A model generated the notes under the pieces. The model did no database searches. It was not told the DNA's origin and saw only the letters and a list, made by a program, of their open reading frames with translations. 64,000 nucleotides of DNA from Bacteroidota bacterium (GTDB lineage Bacteria; Bacteroidota; Bacteroidia; Bacteroidales; UBA7960): the NCBI GenBank assembly GCA_007694165.1, contig RECE01000307.1, positions 1-64,000 of the forward strand, read 5' to 3'. Made by a program: the position numbers and the translations under genes. Shown here in pieces: positions 20,310-30,200 of the stretch (positions within the stretch are counted from its first letter, which is position 1; the number at the start of each line of letters is the position of its first letter).

Positions 20310-20439
20310 GCGATTCAAAAGAACTAACAAACAATATGTCTAACTAAAAAGGGAGGTTTATGACTAAAAATGGCTAAACACAAACCAAAATTGTTATTGA
20401 TTTAATAAATCAACACTAAACTAAACTAAAATTAAAACT

Positions 20440-23400
20440 ATGAAGAGAATTACATTATTACTAAGCGTATTCCTATGGGTTTTTGCCGTAACCGGGCAAA
20501 GCTTTGAAATGGATCCGCAGGATTATGAGAAAATGCAACAAATCAATCTTGCTGAGCGTGAAGCTGCAAAACACTCTTTTGAACAAACCAAAAGGAGCAC
20601 TGCCATTCCTGCCCAGAAGGATATATTTACTGACTACGGCAAGGGATTAACCTATCCCGGAAACATAAATGTGATAATTGTTTCACCTGATGTTGCCGGT
20701 ACAGAACCCTTACGGGCTGCTTTAGACGGATATTCATTCATTACAGCAACTTCTTTTCCCCCGGCCAATCTTCCCAGTTTGAGCGTGGCGGATTTGGCAC
20801 CTTATGATGTCCTGATAACCTTCAATAACAACCAATGGCTGGCAGCAGGTGGCATTTCACCCGCTGCAGTAGGAGACATTTTTGCTGCTTACATCGACCA
20901 GGGAGGTCTGGTTGTTGAAAACTCTTATCTCATGGACTATCCAGGTCTTTGGGCTATTGGAGGCAACTATTTAAGTGGTAACTATTCTGCCTTTACCGTG
21001 GCTACCACCGATTTTCAAGGAAGCTTCACTTTGGGCACCATTCTGGAAGCAGGCCATCCCCTGCTTACTGATGTTAACTCTTTGGCCATTGCCAGCGGGT
21101 TAATTCAGGACAACCAGGCAGCCACAGGTGCTACAGCCATTGCTCAATGGGATAACGGACAACTCCTCCTGGCAGCCAAACCCAATCTGGTATCCATGAA
21201 TCTTTTACCTTTGGCCACCGGCGCCTTCAACTTTACTGGCGACGGAGTTACTCTTTATGCCAACTCTGCAGCATGGTTGATGATGAACCTTGCAGATCCT
21301 GACGCACCAGCTGCTCCCACCGCATTAACTGCTACTGCTGCTGATTTGGGTGTACTGGAAGTCGCTCTTGCATGGACCAACCCTTCTGAAACATTTGACG
21401 GTGGCACCCTTACTGAACTTACTGAAGTAAGAGTACTTCGCAATGGAGAACTTATTCACACGGTTACTACTCCCACAATCGGAGGTGCAGTAACTTATAC
21501 GGATGATGACATTACCGCTGCCGGAACATACAGCTATTCTGTTTACGGTGTAAACACCGACGGTGAAGGCCCTGCTGCATCTGTTTCTGTATATGTAGGC
21601 GAAGACGTACCTGCTGCACCGGAAGATGTAACCCTTGTTGCCCAGGGCAATGACGGCCATGTAAGCTGGACTGCTCCAACCGAAGGTTTGAACGGTGGCT
21701 ACATCAGTGGCACTGACCTTACCTATACCTTGGTTCGTATGCCCGGAGCCGTTGAGGTGGCAACCGATATAACCGCTGTTGAATTCACCGACACTACTGT
21801 TCCCGGAATCGGAAACTATTATTATACCGTAACTGTTAGCAATGCTATTGGTGAAGGTGGTTTTGCCGCATCTAATGTAGTACTGCTGGGTGCTGAAGGC
21901 ATTTTGCTCTATGAAACTTTTGACTATGAAATTGGAACCATTCCTCCCGGCTGGACTGTTGAGGCAGAACTTGATCCCGACGGAAATAACGCGGGTGATG
22001 GTATGGTCAACTGGGCTGTAAGAAACTTTTCTACCGCCGGTGGTACTGCACCCCAGATGAGATTCACCTGGAATCCACGCTTCGAAGGGATGTCAAGACT
22101 CATTACAGGTCCTATTGACACTGACGGAAATTCAGAACTCAGACTTAGGTTCAACCAGTTCCTCAGCAACTTCTCCGCAGTAACCAACACATTGGCTGTC
22201 AGGGTATCTTTTGATGGTGGTGACACATGGACAGATCTATGGACACATGCCATCGTAGGTAACATCCCTGCACAAGTAGCAGAACTTTACATTGATGTTC
22301 CTGCCGGTAAATCTACCATGCACCTTGCCTGGGAATTTAACGGTGATGCCTACCAGATTAACAACTGGGATCTGGACAATATTATTCTTGAGCCTGTTCT
22401 TGAAAATGATCTTGTTGCTCTTTCTATTAGCGGTAACACTACCCCGTCTGAAGGCATTGAAAACATGTATACCATTGCTGTTCAAAACGCAGGTACTGCC
22501 ACGCAAAGTGACTACACTGTAAAACTGATGAAAGAAGGTGGTGTGGAGATAGCATCTGTAGCAGGTACCGCCATTGAATTTGGCGAAACCCTTACCTATG
22601 AACTGCCATGGACTCCCGCTCCCGGTGAACCCGGTCCAACATACCTTTATGGTTATGTTGACTTTGCAGCAGATGAATTGCCAGGCAACAACCAGACTGC
22701 CAACCTTAACGTGGTTGTTCAACCCGGCGACATCATCGTTATAACCATTGGTACAGGTACCAACTACCCCAATGTAAGGATGCCTTTCGACTTTTTCTGG
22801 AGAAACAGCCTTATCCAGTCCCTTTACTATCCCGATGAAATTGGTATGGGCGGTGGCGTTATCACAGGTGTACAATACACCAATAACTTTGTTACTGACC
22901 TGCCTCAGAAAGATATCCGAATCTGGATTGGTGAAACCGAACTTGATGACCTTGCAGGTGGATGGGTAGATCCTACTTCTCTGCAACTGGTATTTGATGG
23001 CGCTGTTAACTTCCCTTCGGGTGAAAACAACATTTTCATCAACTTCGATGACATTTATATTTATACAGGTGGTAACCTTGTTGTTTATACCCAAAAAGTC
23101 TGGGAACAGGATTACTATAGTTCTAATGACCGTTTCTATGGCACAGAAGATCCGGGTTCCAATCGTACCCGACGTGTAGCTGCCGATGGAACAGCAGGAC
23201 TTGACCCCATGACCCCAACGGGTGGAGCTGCCAGCAACTGGCACCCCAATACCTCTCTTTATTTCTCTACCGCAGGTCTTGGAGCATTGGAAGGTACTGT
23301 AACTGACGGAACAGACCCAGTTGAAGGAGTTTTGGTAAGAGTATTAGGCACCATGGCTACAACTCATACTGATGCAGATGGATTTTATGAATTCCCTTAT

Positions 23401-26400
23401 CTGCTTCCTGAAACTTACAACATCGAATTCAGCAAGTTTGGTTATGAAACCAACGTTGTAACCGGTGTCGTAATTGAAGAGGATGAAACTACCGTTCAGG
23501 ATGCTGTTATCGAGGCCATTCCTCAGTTTACTGTAACAGGTATTGTGGAAGGCAACGACGGTATATTGCAGGAAGGCGCAATGGTATCCCTTACGGGCTA
23601 TGACGTCTATACGGCTATGACCGAAGCTGATGGTTCTTTCGAAATTGAAGATGTATTCGAAGGCCCCTATACCCTAACTGTTGTTGCAGCAGGCTACGAA
23701 CTCTATGTAGACGAAACCGTTGAAGTAGATGGAGCAGACCTTGACCTGGGCACTATCACTGTTATTGAAGTTATCGTTCCCCCGGCAAACCTGCAAGTAG
23801 ATGTTGACGGACAAGACGAAGGCAATGCATTGCTTACCTGGTCAGATGTAGCAGAAAGAGAATTCCGCTATGATGATGGTACAGCAACCGGTCAGCTGGG
23901 TTCCGGAGGAGGAACTCTTAACACTGTTTTAGGCTCAGCACACCGCAAAGATGCTGTTCTTCAAGAAATGTCATGGTACCTCACTGCAGAAGGTGGTCCT
24001 CACAATACCGTAAAAGTTTGGGTATTTGGTCTGGATGCCAACGGAAATCCCAATCCGCAGGATGTATTGTATCAAATGGCAGGAGTACCCAACACCGATT
24101 TGCAGTGGAATACTTACGAATTCACTACTCCGGTTGAAGCATCCAATGGTTTCCTCATCGGACTTTCTTATGCAGGATTCTTAGGTATTGGAACTGATGC
24201 AGGTACCAGCACCGACTGGCCCTTCATGCCCAACAGCAACTTCTTTGTAGCCAATTACACTACGGGTCAATTTGCTGCTATCGAAGGTCTTGGCGCTTTC
24301 CCATTCAACTTCCTTATCCGTGCCTTTGGTGTGGACAACGGAGCCATTGACTTCGGCAAAGAGTATGCTGATCATGGCAATGCCGGCATGCAGGATGTTA
24401 CTTATAGCAAACTGCCAGAACCTGTTGTAACCGGATTCCCCATCTACAACAACCACAACAGTATTGCCAGCAAGGCATTTACCGGATACAATGTATTCCT
24501 TGATGGTGACCAGGTAGCAACCGAAATCACTGAAATGGAATACCTGTTTGAAGATCTGGATGAAGGCACTTATACTGCAGGTGTTCAGTCTGTTTACACT
24601 ACCGGTACTTCTGATATCATCACGGTTGATTTCCAAATGGTATTTGGCGTTCCCGCTACCTTTACAGTTACTACCAATTCAGGTGACAGCCCCGAAGGTG
24701 CGCATGTATTACTTACCAACCAGGATCACGATCAGTATGTTTACGAACACACTGTAGGAGCCGATGGTGTAGCACACTTCGAAACTGTTCGCAAAGGAAT
24801 GTACACCCTGCATGTCACTCATGAGCTCTTCCACGATTATATAGTAGAGAACATCGATATTCAGGATGAATTTGCATATACTGCCGAACTTGTGGAAATC
24901 ATTGTTGCTCCTTACGGACTCATGGTTGAAACAGAAGGTTTGGACGAAGGTGATGCACATTTCAGCTGGAACAATGTTATGGGCTGGAGCGAAAGCTTCG
25001 AAGGCGGAGTTCTTCCTGTAGGTTGGGATCAAATTATAACCAATACCGGCAGCCAGGCAGGATTTACTTCCACATGGCATATTACCGGTACAGTTGCACT
25101 TACAACCCCGATCGTACCCCAGGATGGAGACTATCAGGCATTCATGATGTGGAGTTATAACCATCAGGACGAATGGTTGATTACACCAGAGTTTACTGCT
25201 CCTATGGGCGACCTGGTATTCTGGTACAACGGAACCAACGGTTCTGTGAATCAAGACAACTACTATGTCAAAGCTTCTACAGATGGTGGAGACACCTGGA
25301 GTATCCTATGGAATGCCAGCGACCTGCCTGCCGGAGCAAATGCATATGCTACTCCAGCTGTTATTGACCTTTCTGCATACGCAGGTCAGGATATCCATAT
25401 TGCATGGAATAACGTTGACGGACCCGGCAACGACGGTTTGTGGTATGCATGGGCAATTGACAATATCTCGGTAGGTGGTGAAAAAATCGACGTTAGAGAC
25501 CTGATGGTATTTTCCAATCCACAGGAAGGTAACAACGATGCTGCCCGCGACGGAAAATTTGTCAAGCCTGTTACCATTGACGACATGAACTACAACTTTG
25601 CGCAAAAAGCCTTTGTGGGATACAATGTGTTCCTCAACGGTGCAGAGGTAGCTTCAGAAGTAACAACTACTGAGCATATGTTTACCGACCTGCCCCATGG
25701 CACACACACTGCCGGCGTTCAGTCTGTTTACACTTCAGGAGTTTCTGAAATCATGACCATTGACTTTGATATTGAGATTGAGATGCCAGAATTTGCCCGT
25801 GCACAAATCATTCACAACTCTGCAGACCTCGCGGCTTCAGAAGTGGATATTTTTGTCAATGGTGAAATCTTTGTTGAAGGTCTGGCTTTCAGAAATGCAA
25901 CTCCATTTGTTGATGTACCCGCAGAGGTTGAGCTAACCTTAGACGTTGCTCCTGCCAATGCTGGCATAGAAGCATCTGTGTTTAATTTCACAGTAACCTT
26001 TGATGCTGATGAAACTTATGTAATCGTTGCCAATGGTATTGTCAGTGCTACAGGTTATGATCCGGCTCCAGCCTTTACAGTTTATCCATTTGCACCTGCC
26101 CGTGAAGCAGCACTTAACGCAGATCAAACAGATTTGCTGGTGTTCCATGGTGCTACCGACGCTCCTGAAGTGAGTGTTTGGGCAATGGGTGGTGAAAGTG
26201 CTTTATTCAACTTTGAATATGGCGAGTTTGCCGGATATCTCTCGCTGCCAACTGCTGATTACGTATTAGAAGTTCGCACTGCTGATGGTGAAACTGTGGT
26301 TGCTTCCTATCAAGCTCCACTTGCAACACTTGAGTTAGATGGTGCTGCACTTACCGTTGTAGCCAGTGGATTCCTCAATCCTGACAACAACAGTAACGGC

Positions 26401-26724
26401 CCTGCTTTCGGATTATGGGTGGCTACAAATATTGGTGGGGCATTGATTCAACTACCCTTATTCACCAATATAAATGACCTTACAGGCGAATTTACTGATA
26501 TCAGTTTGTTCCCCAACCCTGTCAGAAATATGGTGAATCTTGTAAGCACTCAGGAAATGCAACAAGTCAGAGTATTTGACATAAGCGGTAGAGTCGTATA
26601 CAGCAATATCATTAACAGTGAAGAATACCAGATCAATACAGAACACCTAGAAAGTGGAATGTACTTTGTTCGAATTACTACTGCTAAAGGTATCTTCACC
26701 GGCAAACTGCAAGTTCAGAAATAA
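20440..26724 (+). CDS. Giant multi-domain T9SS-secreted adhesin (type A sorting domain)
   Basis: A 2094-residue surface or extracellular protein. In order: signal peptide (1-19); an alpha/beta domain at about 70-280 reminiscent of class-I amidotransferase-like folds; two fibronectin-III-like domains (about 288-484); a cleaved-adhesin-type beta-sandwich (about 488-654, ETFDYEIGTIPPGW); a CARDB-like domain (about 656-763); an unnamed module of about 180 residues; two carboxypeptidase-regulatory-like domains (about 948-1110); a further sandwich; a second cleaved-adhesin domain (about 1516-1680); two DUF4397-like domains (about 1785-2010); and a type A T9SS sorting domain (LFPNPVRNMVNL...SGMYFVRI). 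No catalytic motif was found. Binding to a polymer or host/particle surface is inferred. A 57-residue segment around AFTGYNVFLDG (24474) recurs at 25608. It is flanked by its own promoter candidate and terminator. Confidence 0.85.
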   Translation: MKRITLLLSVFLWVFAVTGQSFEMDPQDYEKMQQINLAEREAAKHSFEQTKRSTAIPAQKDIFTDYGKGLTYPGNINVIIVSPDVAGTEPLRAALDGYSFITATSFPPANLPSLSVADLAPYDVLITFNNNQWLAAGGISPAAVGDIFAAYIDQGGLVVENSYLMDYPGLWAIGGNYLSGNYSAFTVATTDFQGSFTLGTILEAGHPLLTDVNSLAIASGLIQDNQAATGATAIAQWDNGQLLLAAKPNLVSMNLLPLATGAFNFTGDGVTLYANSAAWLMMNLADPDAPAAPTALTATAADLGVLEVALAWTNPSETFDGGTLTELTEVRVLRNGELIHTVTTPTIGGAVTYTDDDITAAGTYSYSVYGVNTDGEGPAASVSVYVGEDVPAAPEDVTLVAQGNDGHVSWTAPTEGLNGGYISGTDLTYTLVRMPGAVEVATDITAVEFTDTTVPGIGNYYYTVTVSNAIGEGGFAASNVVLLGAEGILLYETFDYEIGTIPPGWTVEAELDPDGNNAGDGMVNWAVRNFSTAGGTAPQMRFTWNPRFEGMSRLITGPIDTDGNSELRLRFNQFLSNFSAVTNTLAVRVSFDGGDTWTDLWTHAIVGNIPAQVAELYIDVPAGKSTMHLAWEFNGDAYQINNWDLDNIILEPVLENDLVALSISGNTTPSEGIENMYTIAVQNAGTATQSDYTVKLMKEGGVEIASVAGTAIEFGETLTYELPWTPAPGEPGPTYLYGYVDFAADELPGNNQTANLNVVVQPGDIIVITIGTGTNYPNVRMPFDFFWRNSLIQSLYYPDEIGMGGGVITGVQYTNNFVTDLPQKDIRIWIGETELDDLAGGWVDPTSLQLVFDGAVNFPSGENNIFINFDDIYIYTGGNLVVYTQKVWEQDYYSSNDRFYGTEDPGSNRTRRVAADGTAGLDPMTPTGGAASNWHPNTSLYFSTAGLGALEGTVTDGTDPVEGVLVRVLGTMATTHTDADGFYEFPYLLPETYNIEFSKFGYETNVVTGVVIEEDETTVQDAVIEAIPQFTVTGIVEGNDGILQEGAMVSLTGYDVYTAMTEADGSFEIEDVFEGPYTLTVVAAGYELYVDETVEVDGADLDLGTITVIEVIVPPANLQVDVDGQDEGNALLTWSDVAEREFRYDDGTATGQLGSGGGTLNTVLGSAHRKDAVLQEMSWYLTAEGGPHNTVKVWVFGLDANGNPNPQDVLYQMAGVPNTDLQWNTYEFTTPVEASNGFLIGLSYAGFLGIGTDAGTSTDWPFMPNSNFFVANYTTGQFAAIEGLGAFPFNFLIRAFGVDNGAIDFGKEYADHGNAGMQDVTYSKLPEPVVTGFPIYNNHNSIASKAFTGYNVFLDGDQVATEITEMEYLFEDLDEGTYTAGVQSVYTTGTSDIITVDFQMVFGVPATFTVTTNSGDSPEGAHVLLTNQDHDQYVYEHTVGADGVAHFETVRKGMYTLHVTHELFHDYIVENIDIQDEFAYTAELVEIIVAPYGLMVETEGLDEGDAHFSWNNVMGWSESFEGGVLPVGWDQIITNTGSQAGFTSTWHITGTVALTTPIVPQDGDYQAFMMWSYNHQDEWLITPEFTAPMGDLVFWYNGTNGSVNQDNYYVKASTDGGDTWSILWNASDLPAGANAYATPAVIDLSAYAGQDIHIAWNNVDGPGNDGLWYAWAIDNISVGGEKIDVRDLMVFSNPQEGNNDAARDGKFVKPVTIDDMNYNFAQKAFVGYNVFLNGAEVASEVTTTEHMFTDLPHGTHTAGVQSVYTSGVSEIMTIDFDIEIEMPEFARAQIIHNSADLAASEVDIFVNGEIFVEGLAFRNATPFVDVPAEVELTLDVAPANAGIEASVFNFTVTFDADETYVIVANGIVSATGYDPAPAFTVYPFAPAREAALNADQTDLLVFHGATDAPEVSVWAMGGESALFNFEYGEFAGYLSLPTADYVLEVRTADGETVVASYQAPLATLELDGAALTVVASGFLNPDNNSNGPAFGLWVATNIGGALIQLPLFTNINDLTGEFTDISLFPNPVRNMVNLVSTQEMQQVRVFDISGRVVYSNIINSEEYQINTEHLESGMYFVRITTAKGIFTGKLQVQK

Positions 26725-26753
26725 TCTGATTATTTCTCTGAATATACTCACTG

Positions 26754-26787
26754 AAAAAGAGAGGCCCGTCGGGCCTCTCTTTTTTTT
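26754..26787 (+). terminator. Intrinsic terminator after the 2094-residue adhesin
   Basis: GAGAGGCCC (26759-26767) and GGGCCTCTC (26771-26779) form a perfect 9-bp stem with a GTC loop, followed by eight Ts. Confidence 0.92.
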
Positions 26788-27209
26788 GTGCTGTTTATTA
26801 AGGTTTAGCCCGGGCCGGAACTGTAGTCCGGGCCGGACGGGTGCGGCATAGATGCTTTATACATTGCTGGTGAGGGTATGACTTCAAGTCATGCCCTCAC
26901 TAAAATGGTGGAAGTACAATGTTAAAAGTAGTTTGGGCAAAGTGCATTAAATAGTGGCGGGGTCACTGGAAGTGGCCCCGTCTCGAGCTTCATTGATGGG
27001 ACAAAAGCAACTTTTGCAGTTGCAAAACGCCATCATTTCATATATTTATTGTAATTTTATTTTGCAATTTTTCTCTTTTCGATCAGATATCCGACAGCAA
27101 GAATTTTCGTTTTCCCAATTAGGATTAACCATATATGTTATATTCTGTTTTCTTTCAAAACGCTGTTATCATAAATTCAAAATTCATTTCAAACCCAAAC
27201 CGGAAAATC
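26788..27209. other. Intergenic region with REP-like palindromes
   Basis: About 420 bp. The first half carries three short palindromes (listed separately); the second half is AT-rich and should hold the promoter and leader of the protease gene at 27210. No exact TAnnTTTG was found there. Confidence 0.6.
26809..26980. repeat. Cluster of REP-like GC-rich palindromes
   Basis: CCGGGCCGGA occurs twice (26810-26819 and 26828-26837), the second inside the palindrome GTCCGGGCCGGAC (26826-26838). A 14-bp hairpin with a TCA loop and one G-T pair spans 26870-26900. A 10-bp hairpin with a GGA loop and one G-T pair spans 26958-26980. GC content and folding differ sharply from the AT-rich surroundings. 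No transposase (RAYT) gene is adjacent. Confidence 0.6.
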
Positions 27210-30200
27210 ATGAAAAGAATCTACACAAAACTAATTCTGTGGAGTGGACTGATGATCTTCACTCTGTCAACCCTTGATGCGCAAATAAACCAGGGAGGCA
27301 TACCCCTGGGTTTGCAGCCAAAATTCAAATCCCATCTGAGCATACCCCAAACGGCGATGATGAAGGAAGTAGATGTCCAAAAGCTCAGAGAGGAGGACAA
27401 AATCATGGACACCATCAGGGACATTCCCTTTCGTTTCGGTGAAAACCTCTATGTAAGTCTCAACCCGGAAAACTCCGGCACCTGGGATTATCTGGAGGAT
27501 GGAAGCAGAATATGGCGGTTATCAGTTCTCAGCAAGGGAGCCGTTTCCATCAACCTTACATTCGACCAATACCATCTTCCTCCCGAAGCCAGGTTATTTG
27601 TCTATACTCCTGACGGGAATCAGGTAATCGGAGCCTTTACCCATCACAACAACCAGGATGATGGATATTTTGCCACTACCCTTCTTCCCGGCGATGAGGT
27701 GATTATAGAATATTCTGAGCCTGCCGATGTCGCTTTCAAAGGCGAAATCAACCTTTGGCAGGTTACCCATGGTTACAGGGGCCCTGGTGAATATTTCGCC
27801 AAAGGGTTTGGGGATGCAGGAGCCTGCAACATCAACGTGGCCTGCCCCGAAAGTGCCGGATGGGAAGATCAGATCCGCTCATCAGCCATGTTGGTAACTG
27901 GTGGAAATGGCTTTTGCTCAGGCTCATTGATCAATAATACCGAAAACGATGGTACACCCTATTTTCTTTCTGCCAACCACTGCTACCGCAACCCCTCAAC
28001 GGTAGTTTTCTGGTTTAACTGGCAAAGTGAAACCTGCGCCAATCCACCCACAATACCTCCCCATGACGCCATGTCGGGTGCAACAGACAAGGCACGCCAT
28101 GCCGCTTCTGACTTCTGGCTCATGGAGTTCAACCAACCTATCCCCGAAGAGTATAACGTGTATTTCTCGGGCTGGAACCGTAGCCTGGCAGCAACCATCG
28201 ATGGCGTTGTGGTGGGCATTCATCATCCACGTGCCGACATCAAAAAATTCAGCTGGGCTGACGGAGGTGTGCAGGCGGCATCTTACCTGGGAGCTCCCGG
28301 ATCAGGCACCAGCCACTGGCGCGTAGGGCCATGGAGCGGAGGCACTACCACCGAGCCGGGTTCTTCGGGATCTCCTATTTACGATCCCCAGGGCAGAATC
28401 CTGGGTCAACTGCACGGAGGCTATGCAGCATGCGGAAATCTTGACCCTGACTGGTACGGACGCATTGGCACATCATGGACCGGTGGAGGAACAGACGCAA
28501 CCCGTCTGAGCACCTGGCTCGATCCCAACAATACCGGAGTGGAAGCCATCTTTGGCTTTGACCCCATACTGGATGCTGCCGAACCCGAAGCCCCGGCGGC
28601 AATTGCAGATCTCAACATTGTGGCCGGCGATCAGGGTGCTCTATCGGCTGCACTTGCATGGACCAACCCATCCCTGACCTTTGAAGGGGAAACGCTAACC
28701 CAATTGGATACAATTAAAATATTCAGGGCTGGTGAGCTCATCCACACCATCCTGGAACCAGTAATTGGTGCAGAATTGCAATACACCGACAACGACATTA
28801 CCGAAGCCGGCAATTATACCTATACCTTGCGGGCATACAATGCGTTCGGCTCCAGTCCTCCCGCCAATTTCACCTTATATATCGGTCCCGATGTACCGGC
28901 GGCAGTGAGTAACATTGAACTGATTGATCTGGACAACGAAGGTTTTCTAACCTGGGATGCCCCCCAGGAAGGACTCAATGGCGGCTATTTTCTCCCTGCC
29001 TCCATTACTGAATACCAGATTACCCGTAACCCCGATGGCGCTGAGTTTACAATCGATGCTCCCCAGACAGAATTTCTTGACCAGACCTTGCCGGGCATTG
29101 GATTCTACTCCTACACGATTGTGGCAGTTAATGATGTTGGCGAAGGGGGTTCAGCTACTTCAAATGAGGTATTGCTCGCCGCTGAGGGTGCCGTATTTAT
29201 GTTTAACGGCACAGTGACCACTTGTGAGGGAACCTTCTTTGATTCGGGAGGTCCCGATAGCGACTATCAAAACAACGAAAATTTAACCCTTACCTTCTTT
29301 CCGGAAACGGAAGGGGCGAAAATCAACATGCAGTTCACCAGTTTCAACACAGAGTCAAATTATGACTTTCTCTATGTGTATGATGGAGATGAAGCGATTG
29401 AAAGCTACCTGTTGGGCCAGTTTTCCGGGGTTGGAGTACCGCCCTTGCTCGCAGACATCACCTCAACTCATGTTACAGGAGCCCTCACCTTCCGCTTTAC
29501 CTCCGACTTTAGCGTAACACGTCCGGGGTGGCAGGCCAATATTTCCTGTTTTATCCCTTCCGATGATGACCTTTCTGCCTCTGCCATAACCGGTAACACC
29601 ACACCATCTGTTGGGATAGAGTCTGTATATACCATTACAATCAACAACCTGGGCTTTGTAGAACAGGATACCTATTTGGTAAGACTGATTACCGATGGTG
29701 ACGAGATTCTTGCATCTGTTCCCGGCCAACTGATTCAACCAGGGCAACAACTGACCTTTCCGTTGGCATGGACACCCAACCAAAGTCATGAAGGAAACAT
29801 GACCCTTTACGGGGAAGTAATGCTGGAAGGAGATGCCAATCCAGGCAATAATATCACTTCGCCTCTGCATATCAATGTTTTGCCGGAAGGAATTCAGGCA
29901 ATTACCATTGGGACAGGAAATGAGTTACCCGCCTACAGGATACCTTTTGATTTTTACTGGCGCAACAGCCTTGCCCAAACCATCTATTACGAAGAAGAAA
30001 TCCAGATCAGTGAAGGGTTGATTACAGGGATTGCCTTTTATAACAATTTTGCCACCAACCTGCCGGGAAAAGAAATCCGGATTTATATGCAAAATACCGA
30101 ACTGGAAGAAATGACAGCTGGATTTGTTTCTGTTTCGGATGATAATCTGGTTTTCCAGGGAACAGTTGACTTCCCTTCCGGAGAAAATAACATCTTTATC

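Larger units (their letters stand above)
19611..20439. other. Long intergenic region, sucA to first giant secreted protein
   Basis: 829 bp, strongly AT-rich, between two divergent genes. It contains a sucA -7 candidate near one end and a promoter candidate for the 20440 gene near the other. The central 500 bp (about 19700-20270) show no recognised RNA, repeat or credible gene. Confidence 0.6.

Noticed and set aside
20360-20377. Five-codon leader frame after a strong GGGAGG in the 20440 upstream region
   Set aside because: Too short to support, and strong Shine-Dalgarno sequences are not a reliable start signal in Bacteroidota; no attenuator hairpin follows.
22237-23244. Minus-strand open frame of 335 codons within the 2094-residue adhesin gene
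   Set aside because: Antisense shadow of a repeat-rich coding region, with no family features.
26954-27277. Open frame of 107 codons starting in the REP-like region
   Set aside because: It spans a palindrome, AT-rich leader and the start of the protease gene in another frame, with no coding character.
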